DNA of 64,000 nt from Limnohabitans sp. 2KL-1 (GCF_003063435.1 NZ_NESL01000006.1:1-64000), one strand, 5' to 3'; counted from the stretch's first letter, positions 35,478 to 45,186 are shown. Made by a program: numbers and translations. Notes: generated by a model not told the origin, from the sequence alone.

Positions 35478-35984
35478 ATGAGCTTGGCCGAACTTCTGGA
35501 GATGGGCAGTTATGCGGTGACCGTGTTCGGTCTGCCCTATGCGGCCTGGGCCTTCTGGGTTGAGCAGCGCAAGGAGCGCGAGAACGAAGAAGAAGAGGCT
35601 TACCAGCACCTGTCGGACGCCTACAACGATTTCCTGAAAGTGGTGCTGGACCACGCTGATCTGCAGCTGCGCACCACGCAGGCTCTGCCGAACCCGACGC
35701 CCGAGCAGCGCGAGCGCATGATGACCATCTTCGACATGCTGATCGCCTTGTTCGAGCGGGCCTATCTGATTGCGTATCGCGCGGAAATGAGCGCCACCGA
35801 ACAGCGGCGCTGGAACTCCTGGGACGACTATATGCGCGAGTGGTGCAGGCGTGACGATTTCCGCCAAGCCTTGCCCCTCATGCTGCGTGGCGAAGACCCC
35901 GACTTCGTGGCTTATATCCGCCGCATTGCCGAAGAAGAAACCGGCGAACACCTCATCATTGCCGACATCCACCAAAACACTTGA
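35478..35984 (+). CDS. Membrane-anchored protein of unknown function
   Basis: 168 residues from ATG 35478 (GTG at 35472 is an alternative). One N-terminal membrane helix (about residues 9-26, YAVTVFGLPYAAWAFWV) is followed by an acidic, helical cytoplasmic region rich in Glu, Arg and Trp (QRKERENEEEEAYQ, then RRWNSWDDYMREWCRRDDF). I recognise no catalytic motif. It is sandwiched between carbonic anhydrase (13 bp) and thiolase (11 bp), so it is cotranscribed with them. It may belong to the DUF4760 group, but I cannot confirm that. Confidence 0.75.
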   Translation: MSLAELLEMGSYAVTVFGLPYAAWAFWVEQRKERENEEEEAYQHLSDAYNDFLKVVLDHADLQLRTTQALPNPTPEQRERMMTIFDMLIALFERAYLIAYRAEMSATEQRRWNSWDDYMREWCRRDDFRQALPLMLRGEDPDFVAYIRRIAEEETGEHLIIADIHQNT

Positions 35985-35995
35985 AAGGCCCCACC

Positions 35996-37180
35996 ATGTC
36001 ACTCGATCCCATCGTCATTGTCAGCGTTGCCCGCACACCCATGGGCAGCTTCCAGGGCGACTTCTCCGCGCTGGCCGCCCACGACTTGGGCGGCGCGGCC
36101 ATCAAAGCCGCTGTCGAGCGCGCAGGCATCAGCTCTGAGCTGGTCACCGAAGTGCTGTTTGGCAACTGCCTGATGGCGGGCCAGGGCCAGGCGCCTGCGC
36201 GTCAGGCGGGCTTCAAAGGCGGCTTGCCCAAGAGCGCGGGCGCAGTCACGCTGTCTAAGATGTGTGGTTCCGGCATGCGTGCGGCCATGTTCGCGCACGA
36301 CATGCTGGTGGCGGGCACGCACGATGTGCTGGTGGCCGGCGGCATGGAAAGCATGACCAATGCGCCCTACCTCATGCTCAAGGGCCGAGGTGGCTACCGC
36401 ATGGGTCATGACCGCATCTTCGACCACATGATGCTCGACGGCCTGGAAGACGCTTACGAGCCCGGCCGCAGCATGGGCACCTTTGGCGAAGATTGCGCGG
36501 CCAAATACAGCTTCACCCGCGCCGAGCAAGACCACTTTGCCACCACCAGCGTGCAGCGTGCCAAGGCCGCCACCGAGTCGGGCGCGTTTGCCACCGAAAT
36601 CACGCCTGTGACGGTGAAAGACCGCAGCGGCGAGCGCGTGGTGTCCATTGACGAAGGCCCGGGCAAAGTCAAACTCGACAAGATCACCAGCCTCAAGCCC
36701 GCCTTCAAAAAAGACGGCACCATCACCGCCGCCAGCAGCTCGTCCATCAACGACGGCGCGGCCGCGATGGTGCTGATGCGCGAGAGCACCGCCGCCAAGC
36801 TCGGCTGCAAACCGCTGGCCCGCATCGTTAGCCATGCCACCCACGCGCAAGAGCCCGAGTGGTTTGCCACTGCCCCCGTGGGCGCGACCCAAAAGGCGCT
36901 GGCCAAAGCCGGTTGGAAAGTGGAAGACGTCGACCTGTGGGAGGTCAACGAAGCCTTTGCCGTGGTGCCCATGGCGCTGATGAAAGAGCTGAACGTGCCG
37001 CACGACAAGGTCAACGTGAACGGTGGTGCCTGTGCTTTGGGCCACCCCATCGGTGCATCCGGTGCCCGCATCATGGTCACCCTGATCCACGCGCTCAAGG
37101 CGCGAGGCCTCAAGAAGGGTCTCGCCACGCTGTGCATCGGCGGCGGCGAAGGCACGGCTGTGGCGTTGGAGTTGGTGTGA
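35996..37180 (+). CDS. Acetyl-CoA C-acyltransferase (thiolase)
   Basis: 394 residues. The nucleophile is Cys90 in LSKMCGSGMRA; the C-terminal catalytic pair is His in GGACALGHPIGASGAR and Cys380 in LCIGGGEGTA. Length and motifs fit a biosynthetic/degradative acetoacetyl-CoA thiolase. Within this cluster it could split acetoacetyl-CoA from leucine catabolism or act in beta-oxidation. Exact chain-length preference cannot be read from sequence. Confidence 0.92.
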   Translation: MSLDPIVIVSVARTPMGSFQGDFSALAAHDLGGAAIKAAVERAGISSELVTEVLFGNCLMAGQGQAPARQAGFKGGLPKSAGAVTLSKMCGSGMRAAMFAHDMLVAGTHDVLVAGGMESMTNAPYLMLKGRGGYRMGHDRIFDHMMLDGLEDAYEPGRSMGTFGEDCAAKYSFTRAEQDHFATTSVQRAKAATESGAFATEITPVTVKDRSGERVVSIDEGPGKVKLDKITSLKPAFKKDGTITAASSSSINDGAAAMVLMRESTAAKLGCKPLARIVSHATHAQEPEWFATAPVGATQKALAKAGWKVEDVDLWEVNEAFAVVPMALMKELNVPHDKVNVNGGACALGHPIGASGARIMVTLIHALKARGLKKGLATLCIGGGEGTAVALELV

Positions 37181-37191
37181 ATTCGGTTTCC

Positions 37192-37263
37192 GTAGGTCGG
37201 AGCTTCAGCTCCGACATCTGCCTGCAAAGGTTTCATGTCGGGGCTAAAGCCACCGACCTACAG
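37192..37263. repeat. REP-like inverted hairpin pair, copy 1
   Basis: Two related hairpins in inverse orientation fill the thiolase-SDR gap. Unit one (37192-37217) contains the perfect stem GTCGGAGCT-TC-AGCTCCGAC. Unit two (37235-37263, read from the minus strand) begins CTGTAGGTCGG and contains GGCTTTAGCC. The layout matches paired REP elements, which RAYT transposases mobilise in other bacteria. Further copies are at 42516 and 51089. Confidence 0.85.
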
Positions 37264-37294
37264 CTGGACTGCCGCGCTTCGCTCTCAGTGACGA
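37264..37294 (-). repeat. GTCATTGCGAGCG-type intergenic repeat, copy 1
   Basis: On the minus strand this reads TCGTCACTGAGAGCGAAGCG followed by CGGCAGTCCAG. It is directly joined to the REP pair and is related to the repeat at 51048-51076. Similar GTCATTGCGAGCGAAGCG repeats are widespread in bacteria. Confidence 0.7.
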
Positions 37295-37307
37295 ATGGAG
37301 ATGCCTC

Positions 37308-37985
37308 ATGACCACCGTCCTCCTCATCGGCGCATCCCGCGGCATCGGCTTTGAATTGGCCCGCCAATACCTGGCCGACGGCTGGCGCGTGATCGCCACC
37401 GCCCGCTCTGACGATGGCTTGGCCCGGCTCAAAGCCCTGGGCGCACAAACCCTGCGCCTTGACGTGGCCAACCCGGCCAGCAACTCGGGCCTGTCCTGGC
37501 AGCTCGATGGCGAAAAAATCGACCTGGCCATTTACGTGGCGGGCGCGATGGACCGCAACAATGCCAGCACCCCGCCCACCCGCGACAGCTTTGACGCCGT
37601 GATGCACGCCAATGTGATGGGCGCGATGCAGGTCATTCCCCAGATCGCGCCCATGGTGCAAGAAACGCAAGGCGTGATCGCTTGCATCAGCTCCATCATG
37701 GGCAGCATGCACGAAACCACCAGTGGCAATGCCGCGCTTTACCGCGTGAGCAAGGCGGCGCTCAACATGGTGGTGCGCTGCACGCAAGCCGAGCAGCCCG
37801 ACGTGACCGTGCTGGCCATCCACCCCGGTTGGGTGCAGACCGACATGGGCGGCGCGCAAGCCCCCCTCACGCCCGAGCAAAGCGCAAGCAGCCTGCGCCA
37901 AACGCTGAACCACATCCTTGAACATCGCGACCCGAAACACCGGGGTGCATTTTTGAACCACGACGGCCAGAGCCTGCCGTGGTGA
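37308..37985 (+). CDS. Short-chain dehydrogenase/reductase
   Basis: 225 residues. The NAD(P)-binding loop is LIGASRGIGFELARQY near residue 6. Catalytic Ser (CISSIMGSM) and the YRVSK motif (Tyr and Lys) are intact. The substrate is unknown; related proteins include sniffer-like carbonyl reductases. It lies between thiolase and acyl-CoA dehydrogenase genes, 20 bp before the latter. Confidence 0.88.
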   Translation: MTTVLLIGASRGIGFELARQYLADGWRVIATARSDDGLARLKALGAQTLRLDVANPASNSGLSWQLDGEKIDLAIYVAGAMDRNNASTPPTRDSFDAVMHANVMGAMQVIPQIAPMVQETQGVIACISSIMGSMHETTSGNAALYRVSKAALNMVVRCTQAEQPDVTVLAIHPGWVQTDMGGAQAPLTPEQSASSLRQTLNHILEHRDPKHRGAFLNHDGQSLPW

Positions 37986-38005
37986 CCCGATAAAGAAAGA
38001 CAGAC

Positions 38006-39133
38006 ATGCTGCTGACCCCCGACCAGGAAATGATCCGCGACGCCGTGCGCGACTTTGCACAACGCGAACTCTGGCCCCGCGCCGCGGAGTGGGACAAAAA
38101 GCACCACTTTCCCAAAGGTGTGCACAAGGGCCTGGCCGAGCTGGGTGCGTATGGCATTTGTGTGCCCGAAGAACTGGGCGGGGCGGGCCTGGACTACGTG
38201 ACGCTGGCGCTGGTGCTCGAAGAAATCGCGGCCGGTGACGGCGGCACCAGCACCGTCATCAGTGTGACCAATTGTCCCGTGAACGCCATCTTGATGAAGT
38301 TTGGCAACGCACAGCAAAAGAAGCAGTGGCTCGAACCTCTTGCGCGTGGCGAGATGCTGGGCGCGTTCTGCCTGACCGAGCCGCATGTGGGCAGCGATGC
38401 TTCGTCGTTGCGCACGACGGCGGTGAAAGACGGCGACAGCTACGTCATCAACGGGGTCAAACAGTTCATCACCAGTGGCAAGAACGGGGACGTGGCCATC
38501 GTCATCGCCGTGACCGACAAGGGCGCAGGCAAAAAAGGCATGAGCGCTTTCCTCGTGCCGACCAACGCCCCGGGCTATGTGGTGGCGCGCCTGGAGGACA
38601 AGCTGGGCCAGCACAGCAGCGACACCGCACAGATCAACTTCGACAACTGCCGCATCCCGGCTGAGAACCTGATTGGCAAAGAAGGCGAGGGCTATGGCAT
38701 TGCCCTAGGCGGTCTCGAAGGCGGGCGCATCGGCATCGCCGCGCAGAGTCTCGGCATGGCCCGCAGTGCGCTCGAAGTGGCGATTGACTACGCCAAGCAG
38801 CGCGAAAGCTTTGGCACCCCCATCTTCAACCACCAGGCCGTGGGTTTCCGCCTGGCCGACTGCGCCACGCAGCTTGAAGCCGCGCGCCAGCTGATTTGGC
38901 ACGCGGCCAGCCTGCGCGACGCGGGACGCCCTTGCCTCAAAGAGGCCGCCATGGCCAAGCTGTTTGCCAGCGAGGTGGCCGAAACAGTTTGCTCGGCCGC
39001 CATCCAGACCCTGGGCGGCTACGGTTATGTGAGCGACTTCCCGGTCGAGCGCATCTACCGCGATGTGCGCGTGTGCCAGATTTACGAAGGCACCAGCGAC
39101 GTGCAGAAAATCATCATCCAGCGCGCACTTTGA
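38006..39133 (+). CDS. Acyl-CoA dehydrogenase
   Basis: 375 residues. Substrate/FAD blocks AFCLTEPHVGSDASSLRTTA and KQFITSGKNGDVAIVIAV are present. The catalytic base is the canonical Glu361 in CQIYEGTSDVQ, unlike LiuA, so this is a standard short- or branched-chain enzyme. The TLGGYGYVSDFPVERIYRD motif is complete. It probably oxidises another acyl-CoA, for example from isoleucine, valine or fatty acids. Confidence 0.92.
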   Translation: MLLTPDQEMIRDAVRDFAQRELWPRAAEWDKKHHFPKGVHKGLAELGAYGICVPEELGGAGLDYVTLALVLEEIAAGDGGTSTVISVTNCPVNAILMKFGNAQQKKQWLEPLARGEMLGAFCLTEPHVGSDASSLRTTAVKDGDSYVINGVKQFITSGKNGDVAIVIAVTDKGAGKKGMSAFLVPTNAPGYVVARLEDKLGQHSSDTAQINFDNCRIPAENLIGKEGEGYGIALGGLEGGRIGIAAQSLGMARSALEVAIDYAKQRESFGTPIFNHQAVGFRLADCATQLEAARQLIWHAASLRDAGRPCLKEAAMAKLFASEVAETVCSAAIQTLGGYGYVSDFPVERIYRDVRVCQIYEGTSDVQKIIIQRAL

Positions 39134-39182
39134 TGTGGTGACCGGGCGGTTGCCCCCGGCCGCTCACGTATGATTTCGGCTT

Positions 39183-40574
39183 ATGAATATCATCATCCTG
39201 GGCGCGGGCCGCGTGGGCGAAAGCGTCGCTGAAAGCCTGGTCTCCGAGCAAAACGACATCACCGTCATTGACCAGGACCCGGCACGCCTGCGCTTGCTGG
39301 AAGAGCGCCTGGACCTGCGCGGCGTGGTGGGCAATGGCATCCAGCCTTCGGTGCTGCAAGAGGCGGGTGCCAAGGATGCCGACATGCTGATCGCCTGCGC
39401 CGCGGCAGACGAATCGAATCTGGTGGTCTGCAAGATTGCCCACGACCTGTTCAACGTGCCCACCACCATCGCCCGGCTGCGTTCGCCCGAGTTCAATGAA
39501 GGCGATGAACTGCTGGGCAAATCGGGTTTCGCGGTGGACCATGTGATCTGCCCGGAAGAGTCGGTCACCCGTTACATCGAGCAACTCATACAGTATCCCG
39601 AGGCCTTGCAGGTGCTTGAATTTGCCGAGGGCCGGGTCAGCCTGATCGTGGTGCGCGCCGCGGTCGATAGCCTGCTGGTGAACCACACCATTGCCGAGTT
39701 CCGTGACCGTTTGCCCGATGCCCAGATGCGCGTGGTGGCCCTGTACCGCCAAGACGCCCAGGTCGACGCCGCGCCCGAGACGCGCATCCTGCCCGGCGAC
39801 GAGGTCTTTGTGCTGGCCGACACACGCAAGATCCGCATCGTGCTGGCGGGTATCCACAAAACCGACAAACCCGTGCAACGCCTGATGCTGGCTGGGGGCG
39901 GCAAAGTGGGCTTGCGCCTGGCGCGCATTCTGGCCAACCAGTACGACGTGAAGCTGATCGAGCGGGACAAAAAGCGCTGTGAATACCTGGCCAGCCAGCT
40001 GCCCTCGAGCACACTCATCCTCAACGGCGACGGTGCCGACGAAGACTTGCTGCACGAAGAAAACGTGGGCGAGATGGACCTGTTTCTGGCGCTGACCAGC
40101 GACGACGAAGACAACATCATGTCCGCCATGTTGGCCAAGCGCATGGGCGCGCGCCGCGTCATGGCCCTGATCAACCGCCGCGCTTACGCTGACATGATGC
40201 AGGGCAGCACGATCGACATCGCGATCTCGCCCGCGCAAACCGTGATCGGCGAGCTGTTGGCGCATTTGCGCCGGGGTGATGTGGCGGCGGTACACAGCTT
40301 GCGCCGGGGCGCGGCCGAAGCGCTGGAGGGCATTGCGCGCGGCGACCTCAAAACCTCCAAGCTGGTCGGGCGACGCGTTGAGGAAATCAAGCTGCCCCCG
40401 GGCGTGAGCATGGGTGCCATTGTCCGGGGCGAGGGTAAAAAGTCCGAGGTGCTCATGCCGCACCACGACACCCTGATCGAGGCCGACGACCACATCATTC
40501 TGTTCATCCCCAACAAGCGCGATGTGCGTGCGGTGGAAAAACTGTTCCAGGTCAGCGCGACCTTTTTCGGCTGA
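39183..40574 (+). CDS. trkA: Trk potassium uptake regulatory protein TrkA
   Basis: 463 residues in two RCK repeats. The first NAD-binding motif is ILGAGRVGESVAESL (residue 4); the second is LAGGGKVGLRLARIL (about 238). Each is followed by a TrkA-C domain. TrkA is a cytoplasmic ring gating the TrkH channel in response to nucleotides. The last base of its stop is the first of the trkH ATG, so the subunits are made together. Confidence 0.95.
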   Translation: MNIIILGAGRVGESVAESLVSEQNDITVIDQDPARLRLLEERLDLRGVVGNGIQPSVLQEAGAKDADMLIACAAADESNLVVCKIAHDLFNVPTTIARLRSPEFNEGDELLGKSGFAVDHVICPEESVTRYIEQLIQYPEALQVLEFAEGRVSLIVVRAAVDSLLVNHTIAEFRDRLPDAQMRVVALYRQDAQVDAAPETRILPGDEVFVLADTRKIRIVLAGIHKTDKPVQRLMLAGGGKVGLRLARILANQYDVKLIERDKKRCEYLASQLPSSTLILNGDGADEDLLHEENVGEMDLFLALTSDDEDNIMSAMLAKRMGARRVMALINRRAYADMMQGSTIDIAISPAQTVIGELLAHLRRGDVAAVHSLRRGAAEALEGIARGDLKTSKLVGRRVEEIKLPPGVSMGAIVRGEGKKSEVLMPHHDTLIEADDHIILFIPNKRDVRAVEKLFQVSATFFG

Positions 40575-42037
40575 TGCTCAAGACCTTTTTCCCCGTGCTG
40601 TCGCTGATGGCGCGCATCCTGCTCGCGTTTTCGGTCACCTTTCTGGTGCCCGGCATCTGGGCCTGGTTTGAAGACCACCGCGACCTGCAGTGGATCTGGC
40701 TGGCGGGTTTCGGTCTGACGGCCGTTAGCGGTTTGCTGTTGGCGGCCATCACCCAGCGCCATCGGCGCGAACTGCTGGCCAAGGACGGCTTCTTGCTGGT
40801 CAACCTGGTGTGGCTGGTGTTGCCCGCCTATTCGGCCTTGCCGCTCATGTTTCTGGTGCCCGAGATCACCTGGTTCAAGGCCTACTTTGAAGCCATGAGT
40901 GCGCTCACCGCCACCGGGGCCACGGCCTTGTCGGGGCTGGACCATTTGCCGGTGTCGGTCAACATCTGGCGCTGCTTTTTGCAGCTGATCGGTGGCCTGG
41001 GCATCATGCTGCTGGTGGTGGCGGTGCTGCCTTTGCTGGGGCTGGGCGGTGTGCAGCTGTACAAGGCCGAGACCCCCGGCCCCATGAAAGACACCAAGTT
41101 CACCCCTCGCATCGCCGAGACGGCGCGGGGCCTTTGGGGCGTTTACTTCTTGTTTTCGGGCGCGTGTTGGCTGGCCTACCGCTGGGCCGGCATGAGCTGG
41201 GCCGATGCCTTCATGCACATGTGCACCACCATGGGCCTGGGTGGTTTTTCTTCGCATGACGCCAGCTTTGCGCACTTCAATTCGCCCCTCATCGAAATGG
41301 TGGCCATCGTGTTCATGACGCTGGCGGGCATCAGTTTTGTGCGCTACTTCGTGGTGCTGCGCAGCCTGTCGCTCAAGCCCGTGACCGGTGACCATGAAAT
41401 CCGCACCTATTTCGCGGTGCTGGTCTTGTCCACCCTGCTGCTCTCCGCCTTGTTGCTGGCCCATGGTGTGTACACCGATGTGCCGCAGGCTTTGCGTGCC
41501 AGCGCTTTCCATGTGGTGTCGCTGGCCACCACCACCGGCTATGCCGCCACCGATTACGCCCTGTGGCCTGTTTTTGCACCGGTCATGCTGATGTTTCTGG
41601 GCTGCTTCGTGTCGTGCGCGGGCTCCACGGGCGGCGGCATCAAGATGGTGCGCATGATTTTGTTGATCAAGCAGGCCCGGCGCGAGCTGGTGCGCATCAT
41701 CCATCCGCGTGTGGTCAACCCGGTCACCTTGGGCGGCGGCGTGTTGCCCATGTCGGTCATGACGGCGGTGCTGGGCTTCATGCTGATTTATGGTGCCGCC
41801 ACCATGGGCCTGAGCATGTTGCTCTTGCTCAGCGGCATGGACATCGTCACCGCGTTCTCGGCGGTGATCGCCACCGTCAACAACATTGGCCCCGGGCTGG
41901 GCGAGGTGGGGCCGTCGGGCAACTTCGGTGGTCTGAGCCCGTTTCAGCTGGGCGTGTTGACGTTTGCCATGCTGCTGGGCCGACTTGAATTGTTGTCGGT
42001 GCTGGTGCTGTTCAGTTCACACTTCTGGCGTAAATAA
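40574..42037 (+). CDS. trkH: Trk potassium transporter membrane subunit
   Basis: 487 residues with about ten to twelve membrane helices. Selectivity-filter segments of the four pore repeats are visible, such as SALTATGATALSGL, TTMGLGGFSSHD and SLATTTGYAATDY, and the last at VIATVNNIGPGLGEVGP. The SCAGSTGGGIKMVR segment forms the intramembrane gate loop. It imports K+ with TrkA at the cytoplasmic side. Confidence 0.95.
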   Translation: MLKTFFPVLSLMARILLAFSVTFLVPGIWAWFEDHRDLQWIWLAGFGLTAVSGLLLAAITQRHRRELLAKDGFLLVNLVWLVLPAYSALPLMFLVPEITWFKAYFEAMSALTATGATALSGLDHLPVSVNIWRCFLQLIGGLGIMLLVVAVLPLLGLGGVQLYKAETPGPMKDTKFTPRIAETARGLWGVYFLFSGACWLAYRWAGMSWADAFMHMCTTMGLGGFSSHDASFAHFNSPLIEMVAIVFMTLAGISFVRYFVVLRSLSLKPVTGDHEIRTYFAVLVLSTLLLSALLLAHGVYTDVPQALRASAFHVVSLATTTGYAATDYALWPVFAPVMLMFLGCFVSCAGSTGGGIKMVRMILLIKQARRELVRIIHPRVVNPVTLGGGVLPMSVMTAVLGFMLIYGAATMGLSMLLLLSGMDIVTAFSAVIATVNNIGPGLGEVGPSGNFGGLSPFQLGVLTFAMLLGRLELLSVLVLFSSHFWRK

Positions 42038-42073
42038 ACCCGGCTCTTTTGCCGTTGACACGAGGAGACACAC

Positions 42074-42505
42074 ATGCCCATCACCAAAGGATTCCAAGCC
42101 CTCGTGGACGAGGCCATGGCCCAGGTCACCACGCACAGCGTGGATGACGTCCGCGCCCGCTTGAGCGACCCCCAAGTCCAGATCGTGGACATCCGCGACC
42201 CGCGCGAGCTGGAACGCGAGGGCACCTTGCCGGGCGCCTTGCTCGCGCCCCGGGGCATGCTCGAATTCTGGGTGGACCCGGCTTCGCCCTACTTCAAGCC
42301 CGTGTTCGCCGACGAAAGCAAACAGTTCATCCTGTTTTGCGGCGCAGGCTGGCGCAGCGCCCTGGCCACCAAAACCCTGCAAGACATGGGCATGACCAAC
42401 GTGGCCCACATTGACGGCGGTTTTGCTGCCTGGAAAAAAGCCGCCGCTCCCACCGTCACGCTGGAGCAGCACAAGGCCGAAAGCGCCTCGCGCAAAGGGC
42501 ATTGA
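42074..42505 (+). CDS. Rhodanese-like domain protein
   Basis: 143 residues forming one rhodanese domain. The entry signature is IVDIRDPRELEREGTLPGAL. The active-site cysteine lies in LFCGAGWRSALATKTL. It could transfer sulfane sulfur, but the physiological acceptor is unknown. ACACGAGGAG stands before ATG. A REP pair follows the gene. Confidence 0.9.
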   Translation: MPITKGFQALVDEAMAQVTTHSVDDVRARLSDPQVQIVDIRDPRELEREGTLPGALLAPRGMLEFWVDPASPYFKPVFADESKQFILFCGAGWRSALATKTLQDMGMTNVAHIDGGFAAWKKAAAPTVTLEQHKAESASRKGH

Positions 42506-42515
42506 TGCTGTTTTC

Positions 42516-42589
42516 CTGTAGATCGGAGGCTTCAGCCTCGACGAACTGGGCGGGTCCAGCATGTCGGGGCCACAGCCAGTGACCTACAG
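42516..42589. repeat. REP-like inverted hairpin pair, copy 2
   Basis: Unit one contains GAGGCT-TC-AGCCTC after CTGTAGATCG. Unit two, inverted, spans about 42561-42589 and reads CTGTAGGTCACTGGCTGTGG on the minus strand. It fills the gap between the rhodanese and YchJ genes and is more diverged than the copies at 37192 and 51089. Confidence 0.8.
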
Positions 42590-42620
42590 CCCTGCCTGAA
42601 GCTGCCGACAAACCAAATCC

Positions 42621-43013
42621 ATGAATTTGACCCCCTGCCCCTGTGGCCGCACCACCCCTAAAGGCCAAGCCCTGAGTCTGGCTGACTGCTGTGGCCCTCT
42701 GCACGACGGCCTGGCCGCGTCCGATGCCGAGCGCCTGATGCGCTCGCGTTACAGCGCCTTCGTGCTGGGCAACGTGCCGTATTTGCTCGCCACTTGGCAC
42801 AGCAGCCACCGGCCTGTCGAACTGACGCTCGAAGCCGGGGCCAGATGGCTGGGGCTGGACATCAAACAGCACCGCGTCACGGGCGCTGACACGGCAGAGG
42901 TCGAATTTGTGGCCCGCTTTCGCGTTGGCGGTAAGGCCGTGCGCCAGCACGAACGCAGCCGCTTTGTGCGCGAGGAGGGGCGTTGGTTTTATGTGGATGG
43001 CGATGTCCTGTGA
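42621..43013 (+). CDS. ychJ: YchJ-family protein
   Basis: 130 residues. The start PCPCGRTTP and a later DCCGPLHDG form the N-terminal Cys-rich (SEC-C-like) metal site. The NTF2-like core follows ([25 protein letters not shown]), ending [19 protein letters not shown]. The YchJ (UPF0225) family has no proven function. The C-terminal codons overlap the convergent VOC gene by 25 bp. Confidence 0.9.
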   Translation: MNLTPCPCGRTTPKGQALSLADCCGPLHDGLAASDAERLMRSRYSAFVLGNVPYLLATWHSSHRPVELTLEAGARWLGLDIKQHRVTGADTAEVEFVARFRVGGKAVRQHERSRFVREEGRWFYVDGDVL

Positions 43014-43405
43014 TGGGGCACTTCGTACAGCTCGAGCGGCAGTCCGTCGGGGTCGGCAAAAAATACAAAGCGCTGTCCTGTGTATTCATCGGTGCGGATG
43101 TCTTCGACGGCGATGTTTTGGGCAAGCAGGTGTTGCACCCAAGCGGTGACGCTTTCGACGGCAAACGCCAGGTGGCGTAGACCTCGCGCTTCAGGGTAGC
43201 TTGGGCGAGGTGGCGCGCCTTTGAAAGAAAACAGCTCGACTTGAGCGCCATCCGGCAACACCATGTCCAGCTTCCAGGACGCACGTTCAGCTCTGAAGTT
43301 TTCAGCCAGTACCTTCAGGCCCAGCACTTGGGTGTAAAAGTGTTTGGACCGTTCGTAATCTGAACAAATGATGGCGGCGTGGTGGATGCGAAGCAGGTTG
43401 GGCAT
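42989..43405 (-). CDS. VOC (glyoxalase/bleomycin-resistance) family protein
   Basis: 138 residues from the ATG before [16 protein letters not shown]; an upstream TTG adds seven residues. Two beta-alpha-beta-beta-beta units carry metal ligands: His in HHAAI, Glu in VELFSF, His in [10 protein letters not shown] and Glu in GLPLELYEV. The sequence is closest to the YaeR/GloA2-like group. Convergent with ychJ. Confidence 0.87.
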   Translation of the reverse strand: MPNLLRIHHAAIICSDYERSKHFYTQVLGLKVLAENFRAERASWKLDMVLPDGAQVELFSFKGAPPRPSYPEARGLRHLAFAVESVTAWVQHLLAQNIAVEDIRTDEYTGQRFVFFADPDGLPLELYEVPHHRTSPST

Positions 43406-43473
43406 GGTGAGCGCTTTGGTGGTCAATTTGAGGTCGTAGTTTGCCTTGAAGCGATGGCTTTATGATCATTGGC

Positions 43474-44121
43474 ATGAACTTTGAAGCCATTTTGTTTGAC
43501 TGCGACGGCGTGCTGGTGGACAGCGAAGCCATCACCTGCGGCGTGCTGCGCGACATGTTCGAAGAGCAGGGCTGGCGCATGACGCTGGCCGAGTGCATGC
43601 AGCGCTTTGTAGGCCACACGGTCAAAAGTCAGCGTGACACCATTGAAGCGCACACAGGCGTGCCGTTGACCGACGCTTGGCTGGAACAGTTTTTTGCCCG
43701 GCGCAATGAGCGCTTGACGCAAAGCATCACCGCCATCGACGGCGTGCACGAAGCGGTGGCGCACCTGCACGACCACTGTCAGGGCCGCATTGCCGTGGCC
43801 TCCGGTGCCGACCGCTTCAAGGTCGAAATGATGCTCAGGCAAGTGGGGCTGATGGATTTTTTTGAAGGCCGGATTTTCAGTGGGCATGAGATGCCGCGCA
43901 GCAAGCCGCACCCCGATGTGTACCTGGCCGCAGCCGCGCACCTGCAGATCGACCCGGCGCGCTGTCTGGTGGTGGAAGACACCACGGTGGGCATCACGGC
44001 GGGCGTGGCCGCAGGAGCCACCGTGTGGGCCTATGCCGCGCCGCCCGCCGAGCATGCGCCGCTGTTGCAGGCTGGGGCGCACCGGGTGTTCACCGGCATG
44101 CACGCGCTACGTCTGGCTTGA
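43474..44121 (+). CDS. HAD-family phosphatase
   Basis: 215 residues from the ATG before NFEAILFDCDGVLVDSE; an ATG four codons earlier (43462) is possible. Motif I is DCDGVLVD, motif II is AVASGADR, motif III is the Lys of RSKPHPDVYL and motif IV VVEDTTVGITAG. The helical cap is C1-type, as in beta-phosphoglucomutase and phosphoglycolate phosphatase. The substrate is not known. It is divergent from the VOC gene. Confidence 0.88.
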   Translation: MNFEAILFDCDGVLVDSEAITCGVLRDMFEEQGWRMTLAECMQRFVGHTVKSQRDTIEAHTGVPLTDAWLEQFFARRNERLTQSITAIDGVHEAVAHLHDHCQGRIAVASGADRFKVEMMLRQVGLMDFFEGRIFSGHEMPRSKPHPDVYLAAAAHLQIDPARCLVVEDTTVGITAGVAAGATVWAYAAPPAEHAPLLQAGAHRVFTGMHALRLA

Positions 44122-44142
44122 GCCCGGATTGACGGGCGTTTT

Positions 44143-45186
44143 TCACGGCAACCTGGCCAGCCTGAACTCCTCAGGCGTTTGCCCCGTCCAGCCTTTGAAC
44201 GCCCGCATGAAACTTTTCTCGTTCTGAAAACCCACCTCGGTGGTGATCTGTTTGATCGGGCGTTGCGTGCGCAGCAGCAGGTCCATGGCCAGGTCGCGTC
44301 GTACCGCGTCTTTGAGTTGCTGCAGGCTGGCCCCTTCTTCTTTGAGTTGGCGGTGCAGGGTGCGCGCCGAGAGGTTCAGCCAAGCGGCCAGGTCGTCGGC
44401 GTTGCGGCTGTGCTCGGGGTGTTCGGCCAGGGTCTGGCGTACCTTTTCCACCAGCAGGCGATCGCGCCGGTAGGGGCGTACCGTGAGCAACAAGGCGCGT
44501 TGCAGCATGCGTTGCAGGGCGGCCTCGTCGCGGCGCACCGGCAGGCTCAGGTAACCCGCGTCGAACTGCAGGCTGTGCGCTGGGCCGTTGAATTGCGTGG
44601 GGCCGTCAAACAGTACGCGGTAACTGTCCGCGTGGGACGGTGGGGCAAAGCGCAAGCTGGTTCGCAGCAGCGGAATGCGCGAGTCGGTCAGCCAGCACGC
44701 CACGCCCAATGCATTGCGCAGTACCGACACCACGGCAAATTCCTGCAGTGCACCCAGAGGCCGGTGCTCTTGCAGCTGCAAATGCGCCACGCCGGATTCG
44801 GTACTGACTTGCAGGTGAATGTCGTCGGTCAGCAGGCCGTGGTGGCGGCACCAACGCTGCAGCGCGACGCCCAAGGTGGGTGCGGTCAGTGAGGCACGCA
44901 CCAGCATGCCGTAGCTGCCCCAAGGCAGGCGACGGCTGAACCAGCCCAAAGCCTCATCGTCCAGCTCGCGCATGGCGGTGGCCGACAGCCACTCCATTTG
45001 CAGCGCGGTGATGCGGGCATCGTCTCGGTTCAGTAAGTTTGGCGCAATTTGTGCCTCGGTCAGGGCAGGCATGGGGTCCATGTCGCGCTGGGTGTAGGCC
45101 TGCACAATGGCTTTGACAAAAGCCATTGGCGTCTCGGCACGACCGGTGAGGGGCGGGTGAAACGGGGCGGGCAGTGCATGGTCCAT
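44143..45186 (-). CDS. AraC-family regulator divergent from liuB
   Basis: 347 residues from the ATG at 45186; an upstream extension to 45321 overlaps the liuB promoter and is less likely. The N-terminal ligand domain is of the arabinose-binding-like type. The C-terminal pair of helix-turn-helix motifs is clear ([20 protein letters not shown], then [20 protein letters not shown]). It is transcribed away from liuB over a 133-bp gap, so it is a candidate regulator of that operon alongside LiuR. Confidence 0.87.
   Translation of the reverse strand: MDHALPAPFHPPLTGRAETPMAFVKAIVQAYTQRDMDPMPALTEAQIAPNLLNRDDARITALQMEWLSATAMRELDDEALGWFSRRLPWGSYGMLVRASLTAPTLGVALQRWCRHHGLLTDDIHLQVSTESGVAHLQLQEHRPLGALQEFAVVSVLRNALGVACWLTDSRIPLLRTSLRFAPPSHADSYRVLFDGPTQFNGPAHSLQFDAGYLSLPVRRDEAALQRMLQRALLLTVRPYRRDRLLVEKVRQTLAEHPEHSRNADDLAAWLNLSARTLHRQLKEEGASLQQLKDAVRRDLAMDLLLRTQRPIKQITTEVGFQNEKSFMRAFKGWTGQTPEEFRLARLP

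Noticed and set aside
40184..41704. 506-residue minus-strand frame opposite trkA/trkH
   Set aside because: His/Gln-rich shadow with no recognisable domain; trkA and trkH are unambiguous.
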